Below, piece after piece: positions 18,601 through 26,643 of a stretch of 64,000 nt of DNA. Both the position numbers and the translations under genes were made by a program. The notes beneath the pieces were generated by a model that saw only the letters and a list, made by a program, of their open reading frames with translations, was not told the DNA's origin and did not search any database. The stretch is taken from positions 62,001-126,000 of the forward strand of contig JAMCXS010000022.1 of assembly GCA_023474345.1 (NCBI GenBank), read 5' to 3'. The stretch comes from Acidobacteriota bacterium (GTDB lineage: Bacteria; Acidobacteriota; Terriglobia; UBA7540). The number at the start of each line of letters is the position of its first letter. Position 1 is the stretch's first letter.

Positions 18601-19149
18601 TTACACAGAACTTCGCGAGCGCAAAACGCAGACATCAGGGAGCTGCCGGTACTGCTGATTGAAGTCTAGACCATAGCCCACCACAAAGACGTCCGGGATT
18701 TCAAAGCCTACATAATCGGCACGGACGGGCACTACGCGGCGGGACGCCTTGTCCAGCAACGCGACCAGTCTTAGACTACGCGGCTGATGAACTGAAAGAA
18801 CCTCCTGGAGGAACTTAAAGGTGTGGCCGGTATCCAGGATGTCTTCCACAATCAAAACGTCGCGCCCTTCGATGCTGACGTCAAGATCTTTGGTGATTTT
18901 GACCTCACCAGAAGATTGCACTCCCGCCCCATAGCTCGTAATTCCCAGAAAATCGACCGTCACGTCTATGTCGATCTGGCGGATTAAATCCGCCATAAAA
19001 ACCCAGGCCCCCTTCAGGATGCCCACCAGGTGCGGGGTGCGGCCGCGATAATCCTTGGCGATTTCAAGGCCAAGCTCGCTGACACGCCGGCTTATTTGTT
19101 CTCGCGACAGCAGGACTTTCATAGCTTGATCGGTGATCCTCTCGGTCAT
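18601..19149 (-). CDS. hpt: Hypoxanthine phosphoribosyltransferase
   Basis: 182 residues, the usual length for bacterial HPRT. The PRPP-binding loop VLIVEDILDTGHT is intact, the flexible loop includes GITSYGAGVQSSGEV, and the C-terminal base-binding part has DYVGFEIPDVFVVGYGLD. It salvages hypoxanthine and guanine to IMP and GMP in the cytoplasm. ATG 19149 follows GGAAAG. It is divergent from rpsT. In many bacteria hpt neighbours tilS and ftsH; here it sits upstream of mutS instead. Confidence 0.95.
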   Translation of the reverse strand: MTERITDQAMKVLLSREQISRRVSELGLEIAKDYRGRTPHLVGILKGAWVFMADLIRQIDIDVTVDFLGITSYGAGVQSSGEVKITKDLDVSIEGRDVLIVEDILDTGHTFKFLQEVLSVHQPRSLRLVALLDKASRRVVPVRADYVGFEIPDVFVVGYGLDFNQQYRQLPDVCVLRSRSSV

Positions 19150-19165
19150 TTCGTCTTTCCTGCCG

Positions 19166-19194
19166 TTGACGCCTTGGCAAGGGTTTGTTAGATT
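19166..19194 (+). promoter_or_regulatory. Sigma70 promoter of rpsT
   Basis: TTGACG (19166-19171) and TAGATT (19189-19194) are spaced by exactly 17 bases. The inferred start near 19201 leaves a leader of about 26 bases with AAAGGAG ahead of the GTG start. Confidence 0.5.
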
Positions 19195-19226
19195 ATAAAA
19201 TCTAGCACTTTTGTAAAGGAGAATTT

Positions 19227-19490
19227 GTGGCTAATCATAAATCCGCTCTAAAGCGTCTTGCTCAGACGCGCGCGCAAACCGAGCGTAACCGCGGGCATCG
19301 CACCCGGCTGCGGCATCAGATCCGTGAGCTTCGGCAAGCTCTCGACGCGAAAGACAAGGCAAAAGCGGAAGCCCTGTTCAAACCGACCCTTTCCATGCTT
19401 GACCGCATGATCCAGAAGGGCATTTTGCATCGGAATACGGCCGCGCGTTATAAGTCAAGACTGAGCGCGCGGTTGAATGCGCTCTCCTAA
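19227..19490 (+). CDS. rpsT: Small ribosomal subunit protein bS20
   Basis: 87 residues from a GTG start with an AAAGGAG ribosome-binding site. The family pattern is clear: ANHKSALKR at the N-terminus, arginine-rich helices, then the LDRMIQKGILHRNTAARYKSRL block. bS20 binds 16S rRNA helices near the bottom of the 30S body. It is a single-gene unit with its own promoter, convergent with holA. Confidence 0.97.
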   Translation: MANHKSALKRLAQTRAQTERNRGHRTRLRHQIRELRQALDAKDKAKAEALFKPTLSMLDRMIQKGILHRNTAARYKSRLSARLNALS

Positions 19491-19550
19491 AGCCATTAGA
19501 AGCTGCCATCCTGAGTTGGCCAAAGGTTCCGCATTTCAGCATCGTTCATC

Positions 19551-20603
19551 TTAGAACGACACGTGCTCGGGCACTTTTTCGGGTGCAACCGTAACCCGCC
19601 AAACCAAAAGTTCCAGCAACAGCCTGGAATCTTTCCATGCGGATTTGATCCCCATGTCGGCCTCGTGAACCTGTGTGATGGCACGCATCAATTCCTCTTG
19701 CGTATAGTGGCGGCGAGCGAGCGGGGCAATCTCCCAGGTTGAGTAAGGGTTCGAACGGCGTCCCCAGCCGGCTGTCTGCCCGGCGGTTTTCAAGGCTTGC
19801 CGGAAAAGATCGCCGATCGACCATAGCAGCAGCGTTTCCGCCACCTTGCTGGCCACAAGCCGATGCAGGAACTCCAGCGCCTTCTCGCATTGACGCTCAG
19901 CGATAGCCCGCAGTAGCTTGCCGATTTCATGTTCCTCCCGGAAAGAAGCCATCAGCTCGAGGTCGCTCGGCTCCAGGCGCTTCTTGTCCCCCATGGCCGT
20001 CAGCAGCTTTTCGAGTTCGGTGCGCATCCAGAGCAAATTTACTCCTTCAGGGCCCTCGCGTCGGAATGAGTCGCCGCCCGCTTCGAATTTCGCAGCCATT
20101 TCTTCCGCCAAGCCCTCTTCTACTTCCACCCCCGAACGATTCAAAAATTCCCTGGCCCACGCCGCCGCCTGCCGGACGGAGAGCGGACGCATGTCCACTA
20201 CCGTCATTTTCTTCTCAAGAAGCTGCGTGAAGCGCCGCCGGCGGTCAGGTTCCGCAGCGGAAAAGACCAGAGTGGAAAAAGGAGACGGACGCTCCAGGTA
20301 GAGGCGAAGCGCTTCCGTATCTTCATCTTGCGCGTGCTTGAAGTCGCCAGGATCGGAGAACAAAAAGAAACAGTGCCCGCCCAGCATGGGCATTTGCCGG
20401 GCAGCCTGCAACTCACGTTCGAGCAGCCCGGGTTCATATTCGACTTCTGTTAGACACCATGACCGCGCTTCCTCAGGAATGCAAGCGTGCACGGCTTCGC
20501 GGCACTCCTGGTGGAGAAACTGGTCGGGACCGCGAAAGAAATATGCGGCCTCAAGACTTCCCTTGCGAAGCGCCGTAATGAATTCTGCAGGACCCATCAG
20601 CAA
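19551..20603 (-). CDS. holA: DNA polymerase III delta subunit
   Basis: 350 residues. The N-terminal AAA-like region carries AYFFRGPDQFL, the degenerate P-loop of clamp-loader delta. The later helical collar domain includes LLWMRTELEKLL, GKLLRAIAERQCEKALEFLHRLV and a C-terminal ALKTAGQTAGWG to ARRHYTQEEL stretch. Delta opens the beta clamp. The TTG start is preferred because GAGGAGG lies 8 bases upstream; the ATG two codons later would be 14 bases away. In many genomes holA follows lptE; no such gene is seen upstream here. Confidence 0.88.
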   Translation of the reverse strand: MLMGPAEFITALRKGSLEAAYFFRGPDQFLHQECREAVHACIPEEARSWCLTEVEYEPGLLERELQAARQMPMLGGHCFFLFSDPGDFKHAQDEDTEALRLYLERPSPFSTLVFSAAEPDRRRRFTQLLEKKMTVVDMRPLSVRQAAAWAREFLNRSGVEVEEGLAEEMAAKFEAGGDSFRREGPEGVNLLWMRTELEKLLTAMGDKKRLEPSDLELMASFREEHEIGKLLRAIAERQCEKALEFLHRLVASKVAETLLLWSIGDLFRQALKTAGQTAGWGRRSNPYSTWEIAPLARRHYTQEELMRAITQVHEADMGIKSAWKDSRLLLELLVWRVTVAPEKVPEHVSF

Positions 20604-20871
20604 TCGCTAAACCTCCTCGCAGAAAGTTTACTTTGATTTTGGAAGGAATGTAACAGGGAAGATTGTCTTGCGTTGGCTGCCGATGTAGGAGTCCTGACCT
20701 CAGCGCCCGCATCCGTCGCGAGCTTCATTGTAGGCGCGGCGTCCCGACCACGCATGTTTCTTTGGGGAAAAGCCAAGCCGTGGGGACAGCACACCTCAAG
20801 CCTCTGATCGCCGACGCCGCTTCGCTGCTACAACTGGAGGCACTCAACGACGAGCGGCCGCGCCGCATACG

Positions 20872-21483
20872 TTACTTTAAATCCTGCGGCGGGTTCGTCT
20901 GGTCCCGGTGCTGCAACTGGGGTTTGGAACTGCCGGGATGGCCCCCAAGCCCCCCGAGTTCTCCAATGTTGATTGGCCCAACGATGTTGACAATGCTAAC
21001 TTCCTTCGGCGCCACCTTTACGACCGCCATCCCTACGGTTTCTCCCCCTTTATTCATCAGATAGACGCCTTTGATTTCACCGGTTTTCTTGTTCTCCTTC
21101 CTTACCATCGATGTCCACCCGCCCGACCTAAGCTGTTTCATCAAGCTATCGAGATCCTCCTGGGGGTATTCGCCGGGTTTATCGAACTCATACTTCCTCA
21201 CGTATATCCCATGGAGTCGGCTCGCCATATCTTTAAATTCGCCGGCTGGTCCAGCAAGATTTAGCTGAGAGCTTCCTATCTGCTTGAGCATGGCACCATC
21301 CAAGTTGACGTCCTTTATGCTAGAAGCCTTGCTGGCCAGCTTGTCAAGCTGGCTCAGATCGAGCTTGGCATTCTGAGCGTAAGCTGCCGGGCCGCCGAAC
21401 ACCAGCAGGCCACCGAACAGCACTGCCGATAGGAGCCTGCTGTGGTACTTTCGCGTTCCGGTATATTTGTTCAGCGTTTTCAT
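20872..21483 (-). CDS. DUF4252 domain exported protein
   Basis: 203 residues with a Sec signal (LLSAVLFGGLLVFGG ending AYAQ). The mature part has the DUF4252 layout: LDLSQLDKLA, LHGIYVRKYEF, SGGWTSMVRKE and VAPKEVSIVNIVGP. A Gly-rich and polar tail follows. Proteins of this family commonly accompany ECF sigma factors in Acidobacteriota and Bacteroidetes; their role is unknown. It is third in an operon behind the sigma factor and a membrane regulator, 3 bases after the latter's stop. Confidence 0.8.
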   Translation of the reverse strand: MKTLNKYTGTRKYHSRLLSAVLFGGLLVFGGPAAYAQNAKLDLSQLDKLASKASSIKDVNLDGAMLKQIGSSQLNLAGPAGEFKDMASRLHGIYVRKYEFDKPGEYPQEDLDSLMKQLRSGGWTSMVRKENKKTGEIKGVYLMNKGGETVGMAVVKVAPKEVSIVNIVGPINIGELGGLGGHPGSSKPQLQHRDQTNPPQDLK

Positions 21484-21486
21484 AAT

Positions 21487-21861
21487 TCACTCCATTCGCG
21501 TCTTTGTTTCTCGGGGAGCAGCGAGCGCTTGCACCGTAATGCGTTGGGCCTGCTCCAAAGCTGAGTTGAGTTCCGCGCGGGCGATTTCAAGCGCCTGAAT
21601 CGCCTGGCGACCGGCTTGGTCGGCCTGGGCGTGCACGCGCCGCTGATGCTCGTATCGTACCGCGCCAGCCACTGCCACCAGGCACGCCGCTGCCACCGCA
21701 ACCCAGCGCAGCACGGGCCACCGCCATAGATGGATGGTGCGCCGGATCAGGTTCCGCTTTGGAAACGCAGTTTCCAGGCGAACCAGCACCCGTTCCGCAA
21801 AACCTTCTGGAGGTTCTTTGCGCTTGAGTACGCTCTGAAGTTGCTCGTCAAGCGGTTTCAT
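21487..21861 (-). CDS. Putative anti-sigma factor or small membrane regulator
   Basis: 124 residues. A soluble N-terminal 50 residues (LKRKEPPEGFAERVLVRLE) is followed by one transmembrane segment (WVAVAAACLVAVAGAV). A helical C-terminal domain, likely coiled, then follows (ALEIARAELNSALEQAQ). Its ATG overlaps the sigma-factor TGA (ATGA), which implies translational coupling. Position and topology match an anti-sigma factor for the upstream ECF sigma factor, but no zinc (HxxxCxxC) motif is present, so the role is inferred from context. Confidence 0.65.
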   Translation of the reverse strand: MKPLDEQLQSVLKRKEPPEGFAERVLVRLETAFPKRNLIRRTIHLWRWPVLRWVAVAAACLVAVAGAVRYEHQRRVHAQADQAGRQAIQALEIARAELNSALEQAQRITVQALAAPRETKTRME

Positions 21862-22412
21862 ACCTTGACTCCTCCCATCGTGCGAGCTAGCTTCTCGCGC
21901 AAAATCTTGAGCGCCCGTTCAAGCTGGCTTTTCACCGTGTTCTGCGGCGTCTCCATCACCTCGGCAATTTCCGCAACGGTCAGATCCTCTTGGTAACGGA
22001 GAAGCAGCGCCATCCGAGGTTTGTCCGGCAAGCTGCCAACCAGCCGCCAAAGCCGTTCTTCAAGCAGCGGGTCATCCGCTGGCGCCATCGTGGTCGGCTC
22101 CGGCGCCTGCTCCAGGCTCAACATGCCATCCGACCGCTTCCGCCGGGCGCGATCGAGGGAGCGGTGGCAGGCGACTTTGCGCAGCCACAACCGCAGGTGG
22201 GTGGCAGACTTGATCCTCGCTAGGTTCCGGTAAAGCTCCAGAAAGACCTCCTGCGCGACGTCTTCGGCCAGTTGCGTGTCCCTCAGAAAGTGGAGCGCCA
22301 GGCTATAAACCATCGCCTGATGGGCCCGCACAACTTCGGCGAACGCCGAGGTGTCGCCGCGCAGAGACTTTGCAAGGGCTTCTTCCAAAACGTTTTCCGT
22401 CGGCTCTGCCAA
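21858..22412 (-). CDS. ECF-type RNA polymerase sigma factor
   Basis: 184 residues with sigma region 2 (HFLRDTQLAEDVAQEVFLELYRN) and region 4 (LPDKPRMALLLRYQEDLTVAEIAEVMETPQNTVKSQL), and no regions 1.1 or 3. This is a group 4 (extracytoplasmic function) sigma factor. The start is TTG with GAGGGAA upstream. It heads a three-gene operon with a membrane regulator and a DUF4252 protein, so it probably responds to an envelope signal and drives its own operon. A long T-run (A-run on the coding strand) in the leader is notable. Confidence 0.92.
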   Translation of the reverse strand: MAEPTENVLEEALAKSLRGDTSAFAEVVRAHQAMVYSLALHFLRDTQLAEDVAQEVFLELYRNLARIKSATHLRLWLRKVACHRSLDRARRKRSDGMLSLEQAPEPTTMAPADDPLLEERLWRLVGSLPDKPRMALLLRYQEDLTVAEIAEVMETPQNTVKSQLERALKILREKLARTMGGVKV

Positions 22413-22622
22413 ATACTGTTCCCTCTATCTTCCATTACGTAAACGGCCGCACGAACGGGTGCATTTTTTTTGAAGAAAATGAGACGGGCCTGAGGTCAGA
22501 AACCATCAAGCGAGTGCAGGCTTCTGTTCACCAGAACTCGCAGAGGATTCTGGTTATTCGGCGCGTACCGTTTCGCCCGTGTTTATTCACCCTGGCACCT
22601 TGTGCCGCTCAAACGGGGCTAG

Positions 22623-22934
22623 CTACAGTTTCACTTCGCTGATCTGCAGCGCCGGCCGGGTGTTCGTGTAGTTGGAAACGTCGTCATCAATGGCTTGCGC
22701 GTGCGGGTCGAAAGCAGTCTCGAAAGCTTCCACCGACTCAAAAAGAAGATGTGCCATCGCCAGATAAGGCGCGGGCGTCGCCGGTTCTTCGCCGCTGATT
22801 CCCTGATCGACCATCACTCCCTTGAGTGCCGCCCCCAGTTTCTGCCGAACCATCGGAATGTGGGATTCCAGGTAGTAAACCATGTCAAACGTGCTCCCCG
22901 GGGTGTTGGGGTACATCACGCTAACTTTGATCAT
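22623..22934 (-). CDS. EthD-family protein
   Basis: 103 residues from ATG 22934, with AGGAG 7 bases upstream. The ferredoxin-like dimeric alpha/beta-barrel EthD pattern is complete: VMYPNTPGSTFDMVYYLESHIPMVRQKLG, a central APYLAMAHLLFESVEAFETAF, and a C-terminal YTNTRPALQISEV. EthD proteins accompany oxidative degradation pathways and include decarboxylases and dehydratases; the substrate is unknown. The VOC protein on the same strand upstream could belong to the same transcript, though 334 bases separate them. Confidence 0.85.
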   Translation of the reverse strand: MIKVSVMYPNTPGSTFDMVYYLESHIPMVRQKLGAALKGVMVDQGISGEEPATPAPYLAMAHLLFESVEAFETAFDPHAQAIDDDVSNYTNTRPALQISEVKL

Positions 22935-23267
22935 TTGTTTTTCTCCTGTTTGATACCCGCACGCACTTTAAGCGCGATCAGTGACACTTCCGAGGTACAT
23001 GTAGCCCCCGGCGTGCCGTCGCGCACGATGGCATTGAAGTGATCGACCGGAAAGTTGACAGGGGAAAGCCTTTGCGTGGCTGCTTCCTTCAATTCAAGAT
23101 TAACCACGCTCGATGAGCGGCTCCTGTCAGCAAATACCTGTCAGAATATCTGGCGATTTAACTGGGATGCCTCGCCGCGAAGCACATCACAAAGTGCTCA
23201 AGCGTGTTGCCGAAAGCGTACGCTGCCGTCTGGGCGGCGCGGAACCACGCGTCCATGCTCAGGGCAA
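22935..23267 (-). other. Intergenic region with a possible 32-codon ORF
   Basis: Between the VOC and EthD genes. On the minus strand 23256-23158 encodes a short frame with the start ATG GAC GCG and the sequence MDAWFRAAQTAAYAFGNTLE, then HFVMCFAARHPS. It has no obvious ribosome-binding site and no family match I recognise. It could be a decayed coding remnant. The rest of the interval shows nothing identifiable. Confidence 0.2.
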
Positions 23268-23753
23268 TTAGGGCTTCATAGCTTTGCTGCAGATCTGTAC
23301 ATCGAAGCCGTTCGGATCCTTCACGTGGAAGCTGTTTTTGCTGTCTGGCACCGGGTTGAGTCCGCGACGTTTCAGCTCCGCTTCCACCCGGTCTCTATTC
23401 CAGTGGTCGATCGTGTACCCGATGTGATCGACGCGGGGCGTGTCAGACGGCCAGTTGCGCGGAATCAAAACCGTATCGTTGGCCCCGAACACCAGAGAAC
23501 ATTCTTTTCCATCGTCGTGCATGACCTTCATCCCGAGCAGATCCACATAAAAGTCACGGGTCTTGGCGTAGTCGGCTACGCGGTACGAAATATGATTGAC
23601 GCGGATTGCTTTGAACGCTGATTCGCCGGCTGCCTGTGCCGTGCCGGCAGCCGTGGCCGCTGTGAACGCTACCGCCAGGCCCTGAATCAGTTGCCGGCGG
23701 GTTATCCCACCACGCTCAAAATCCTGAACCAGCTTCTCAATGACATGCTCCAT
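23268..23753 (-). CDS. VOC-family (glyoxalase fold) protein with Tat-like signal
   Basis: 161 residues from ATG 23753 with GGGAGGAAG upstream. An N-terminal ITRRQLIQGLAVAF stretch then an Ala-rich region ending AQAAGE looks like a twin-arginine signal preceded by a 17-residue extension. The mature part is one vicinal-oxygen-chelate module: IRVNHISYRVADYAKTRDFY with His, DHIGYTI with His, and HVKDPNGFDVQI. The fold binds a divalent metal and serves glyoxalases, dioxygenases and resistance proteins. Export is unusual for VOC enzymes. Substrate unknown. Confidence 0.8.
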   Translation of the reverse strand: MEHVIEKLVQDFERGGITRRQLIQGLAVAFTAATAAGTAQAAGESAFKAIRVNHISYRVADYAKTRDFYVDLLGMKVMHDDGKECSLVFGANDTVLIPRNWPSDTPRVDHIGYTIDHWNRDRVEAELKRRGLNPVPDSKNSFHVKDPNGFDVQICSKAMKP

Positions 23754-23942
23754 TATTGCTTCCTCCCGAAGGCGCTATTTGCTGATCCCATAAGATCTAG
23801 GGACAGTCTATATTAACCTATCACCAGAAGGGACGCCTTACAGTAGATAGACACGCAGCGGGTTGGCACATTTCGCAAGCGGGAGGCGTGGCCGGGATTG
23901 CCTCGGCGCCACAACCGGCTTGCCGGCGCAATTGAAAGTTCA

Positions 23943-25640
23943 TCAAAATACTTGCAGTTGAGCCTGTTCGCGCGTGCTGCCCGATACTTCAGGAATCATG
24001 GGCCGCAGCCGGTACTCAGGAATAGGTACATGGTCCGGAGCTTGCCAGCGGGGTTGCATCCGGCCGCTGAAGTCCAGGTAAAGCCTGCGGCGCAAGAACC
24101 ATTCCGGGAAATGGGCTAGACGGAAGAGCGGGTACTTTAGCTTACTGCCGAAGATTTTTTGGCCCATCAGGTAGTAATAGATCGGGATGCCGATATTGAA
24201 TTTCCATTGCGTTGCGCGCTCCCGACGCCAAAAGTCCAAGTTGTAGCGCCAGCAGGTAAAGAAAAATTCCCATTGCAGGTCGGTCAGGCTATAGATCGTG
24301 GCGCTCTCCTTGACGCCCAGTCGCGTGTCTTCGAGCGGCACGAACAACGTTGGCACCACCACCCATTTGGAGTCTTTCAGAGCGAACAGCAGGTCGAGTG
24401 ACTGTTTGGTGTCTTCCTCTGTCTCGCCGGGCAAGCCCAGGATAAATGTGCAGATCGGGAACCAATTGTACTTGTTCTGCAATTCCATGCCCTTTAATAC
24501 GACGTCGGGCCACTGCTCCGGCCGGAAAGGGTAGGCCTTTCCCTTCATATATTGGTTAAACAGCCTTGGCGAAACTGTTTCAAGACCAATAAACATGATG
24601 GCGTAGCGCTTGTCCGGGTGCGTCGATTCCTCGTGCTGGCTCGAGCTCTTGCCGACCACAAGCTCTGAGAGTTCGTCGAGCAGTTCAGGATTGGCGAGGA
24701 AGGGAGCCATGGTGCCGTGGGTCAGATTAATGTGCTTCACGCCAGGAACCGCGGCGACGGATTCAAAAAGTCGCTTCAATGCCGGAACATTCGTCCGGAA
24801 CTTCGGTCCCTGCTCGTAAAGGAACAGGTCTTCGGTGGTCAGCAGAATGGTATCGGTGCCCTCGGCCACCTGTGCGCGGACGTTGTGCAAGATTTGCGGA
24901 AGTGGAATGCTTTTGCCGCCGCGCAGCGCCACGGAACAGAACTGGCATCCTCGGCCACAGCCCCGCGTGATTTCCACCACGCCGTACGTCGAGCGGTGAT
25001 GAATGGGCGGAATACGGTCGAGGCTGGGGCTTTTGCCTTCCACTTTGCGGGGAAGCGGTTCGCCGCGCACCGCCCCTTCAAAAAGCGGCAGCACCACGTC
25101 TTCCCCTTCTCCATCCACCAGACAATCAACTTCCCATTCATCCAGCAGATTCTTCCGCTCCAATTGCCAGGAGCCCGGCCCGCCCACGATCAGCTTCAAA
25201 TGCGGCTTGTGACGGCGCAGTGCGGGGTGCCGAATGACTTTTCGAAACTCGGCCGCATTGATCGGTTCGACATCTTTACCGTAGAAATAGGGGTAGACGT
25301 CCGTAGCAAAAGTGATGCCCAGCGGGTTGTGCGCGTGGATGCCGACCACGCGCGTTTCGTCTCCTATAAACCGGTCAAGTTGCTCCGGGTAGCAGACGGC
25401 AATGTCGTCGGCGGAAAATTTCTGAAGCAACAGCGATTCGACGATCCGCAGGCCGTGCGGAACATATTTTGCCTGGCCGTCCGGTCCCACCTCATTGGGG
25501 CGGGGCCAGTTTACGTTGAAGGTTTTGGTATAGCGCGCCGGAAGGGTGGCCAGGAGCATTTGGCTCCATGCCTTCTGTTCGTACTCGCTGGACTCCGAAT
25601 TGCTCGCTGCCAGCACAATCTTTTTTCCGCGTAACCCCAT
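23943..25640 (-). CDS. B12-binding-type radical SAM protein
   Basis: 565 residues from ATG 25640, with GGAGG 9 bases upstream. The N-terminal 200 residues resemble a cobalamin-binding Rossmann domain (LRIVESLLLQKFSADDIAV, VVGIHAHNPLGI, LKLIVGGPGS), but no clear DxHxxG lower-ligand motif is visible. The radical SAM core has CGRGCQFC followed by TILLTTEDLFLYE and THGTMAPFL, and the C-terminal part has FILGLPGETEEDT. A helical, aromatic-rich tail follows. Such proteins catalyse methylations or ring rearrangements. No partner gene is adjacent, so the reaction is undetermined. Confidence 0.8.
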   Translation of the reverse strand: MGLRGKKIVLAASNSESSEYEQKAWSQMLLATLPARYTKTFNVNWPRPNEVGPDGQAKYVPHGLRIVESLLLQKFSADDIAVCYPEQLDRFIGDETRVVGIHAHNPLGITFATDVYPYFYGKDVEPINAAEFRKVIRHPALRRHKPHLKLIVGGPGSWQLERKNLLDEWEVDCLVDGEGEDVVLPLFEGAVRGEPLPRKVEGKSPSLDRIPPIHHRSTYGVVEITRGCGRGCQFCSVALRGGKSIPLPQILHNVRAQVAEGTDTILLTTEDLFLYEQGPKFRTNVPALKRLFESVAAVPGVKHINLTHGTMAPFLANPELLDELSELVVGKSSSQHEESTHPDKRYAIMFIGLETVSPRLFNQYMKGKAYPFRPEQWPDVVLKGMELQNKYNWFPICTFILGLPGETEEDTKQSLDLLFALKDSKWVVVPTLFVPLEDTRLGVKESATIYSLTDLQWEFFFTCWRYNLDFWRRERATQWKFNIGIPIYYYLMGQKIFGSKLKYPLFRLAHFPEWFLRRRLYLDFSGRMQPRWQAPDHVPIPEYRLRPMIPEVSGSTREQAQLQVF

Positions 25641-26003
25641 CCTGCTTTTCCTCCTTCTCAACTGAACCCCAGCTCCGAGTTCAGCAGAAAACCGAAGAAA
25701 ACTACCCTCTCCAAGTTAGCTATTAATGAACGTCATACGATTGTATGACGCAGCAGACCGTTGCAATGTTACCTGCGGATCTATCGTCTTAAGCTCGCAC
25801 GTCCGCGAGCAATTCGGAACGAACCCAAGCGCCGCAACAACAAGCACCTCTTCCCATAGGCCAAAGTATAACTCACTGATTCGCCAACGTCACGCTCACC
25901 CGTTCAAATCTCAATTATTCCCGGAGTGGGCAGAGTTCACTGCTTCCTTTCGACGCTCCCTCGAGTACACTTGAGCCTGTTGACGGCCCTATTGTTGGGG
26001 TTT
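25641..26003. other. Intergenic region, nothing recognised
   Basis: About 360 bases upstream of the radical SAM gene and downstream of the GTW-repeat gene, both on the minus strand. It probably contains the promoter of the radical SAM gene. I see no RNA gene, repeat or clear terminator. Confidence 0.4.
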
Positions 26004-26492
26004 TCACCGAAACTTTTGAGGAGAAGGCGACTGTTTTGGGTGAGAGTCTGCAGGCTCTGGTGACGATGACCCCTTGAGCCACCAGTGCCCCTGGTTGCGG
26101 CCGCTTTGCCACCAGCCGGAGACTTCATGGCGCAAAGTCCGTTCCAACATGTCGCGGAAAGTCTTGCTCTCCCACTCCTCGAGGTAGGCGCCCCACGTTC
26201 CGGCCAAAGCCCGGCCATCCATCGTGCGGCCCGTCCAACTGCCTTCCCATCTCCGAGGGGTTTTCTCCGCCCGCCACGTTCCCGCCAGAACCACGCGCCC
26301 CGCATTGACGAGCGTCCAGGAACCCTCGCCAACATCCGGGCGGTTGGGCAAGGCGTGGCCCATCCAGGTGCCGTGTAGAACCTCTCTTGGGCCCACTGTC
26401 GCCGTCCACGTTCCATGGAGGACGGGCAGCGGTTGTCCCCCGAACGTGCTAGCGCAAACCAGAAGTGCCAGAACTAGGCTGCCGATTCTCAC
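26004..26492 (-). CDS. Exported protein with repeated Gly-Thr/Ser-Trp motifs
   Basis: 162 residues from a GTG at 26492, with AAGGA 7 bases upstream; the frame upstream of it lacks a good site. A Sec signal (IGSLVLALLVCASTFGG) is followed by six GTW or GSW motifs (HGTW, HGTW, EGSW, AGTW, EGSW, AGTW). They are spaced about 11-19 residues apart and separated by charged turns, suggesting an antiparallel beta meander. The C-terminal 50 residues are polar and low complexity (SSSPEPADSHPKQ). I do not recognise a named family. Monocistronic as far as can be seen. Confidence 0.6.
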   Translation of the reverse strand: MRIGSLVLALLVCASTFGGQPLPVLHGTWTATVGPREVLHGTWMGHALPNRPDVGEGSWTLVNAGRVVLAGTWRAEKTPRRWEGSWTGRTMDGRALAGTWGAYLEEWESKTFRDMLERTLRHEVSGWWQSGRNQGHWWLKGSSSPEPADSHPKQSPSPQKFR

Positions 26493-26643
26493 CCGGATTT
26501 CCTTTCTCAGCGACCCTAGCCGCTGTATACACCCGCGCGGCGTCGAAGGCAAGGGCCTTGAAGGGCACCACAATTTTGCACGAAACAGCCCTGCAAGGCA
26601 GCAGACTTGTTCCTCAAGGCCGCGGTTCTAAACGGGCGGGGGG

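Noticed and set aside
24717-25634. 305-codon plus-strand frame inside the B12-type radical SAM gene
   Set aside because: Opposite-strand shadow; composition is Arg/His-rich and no domain is visible.
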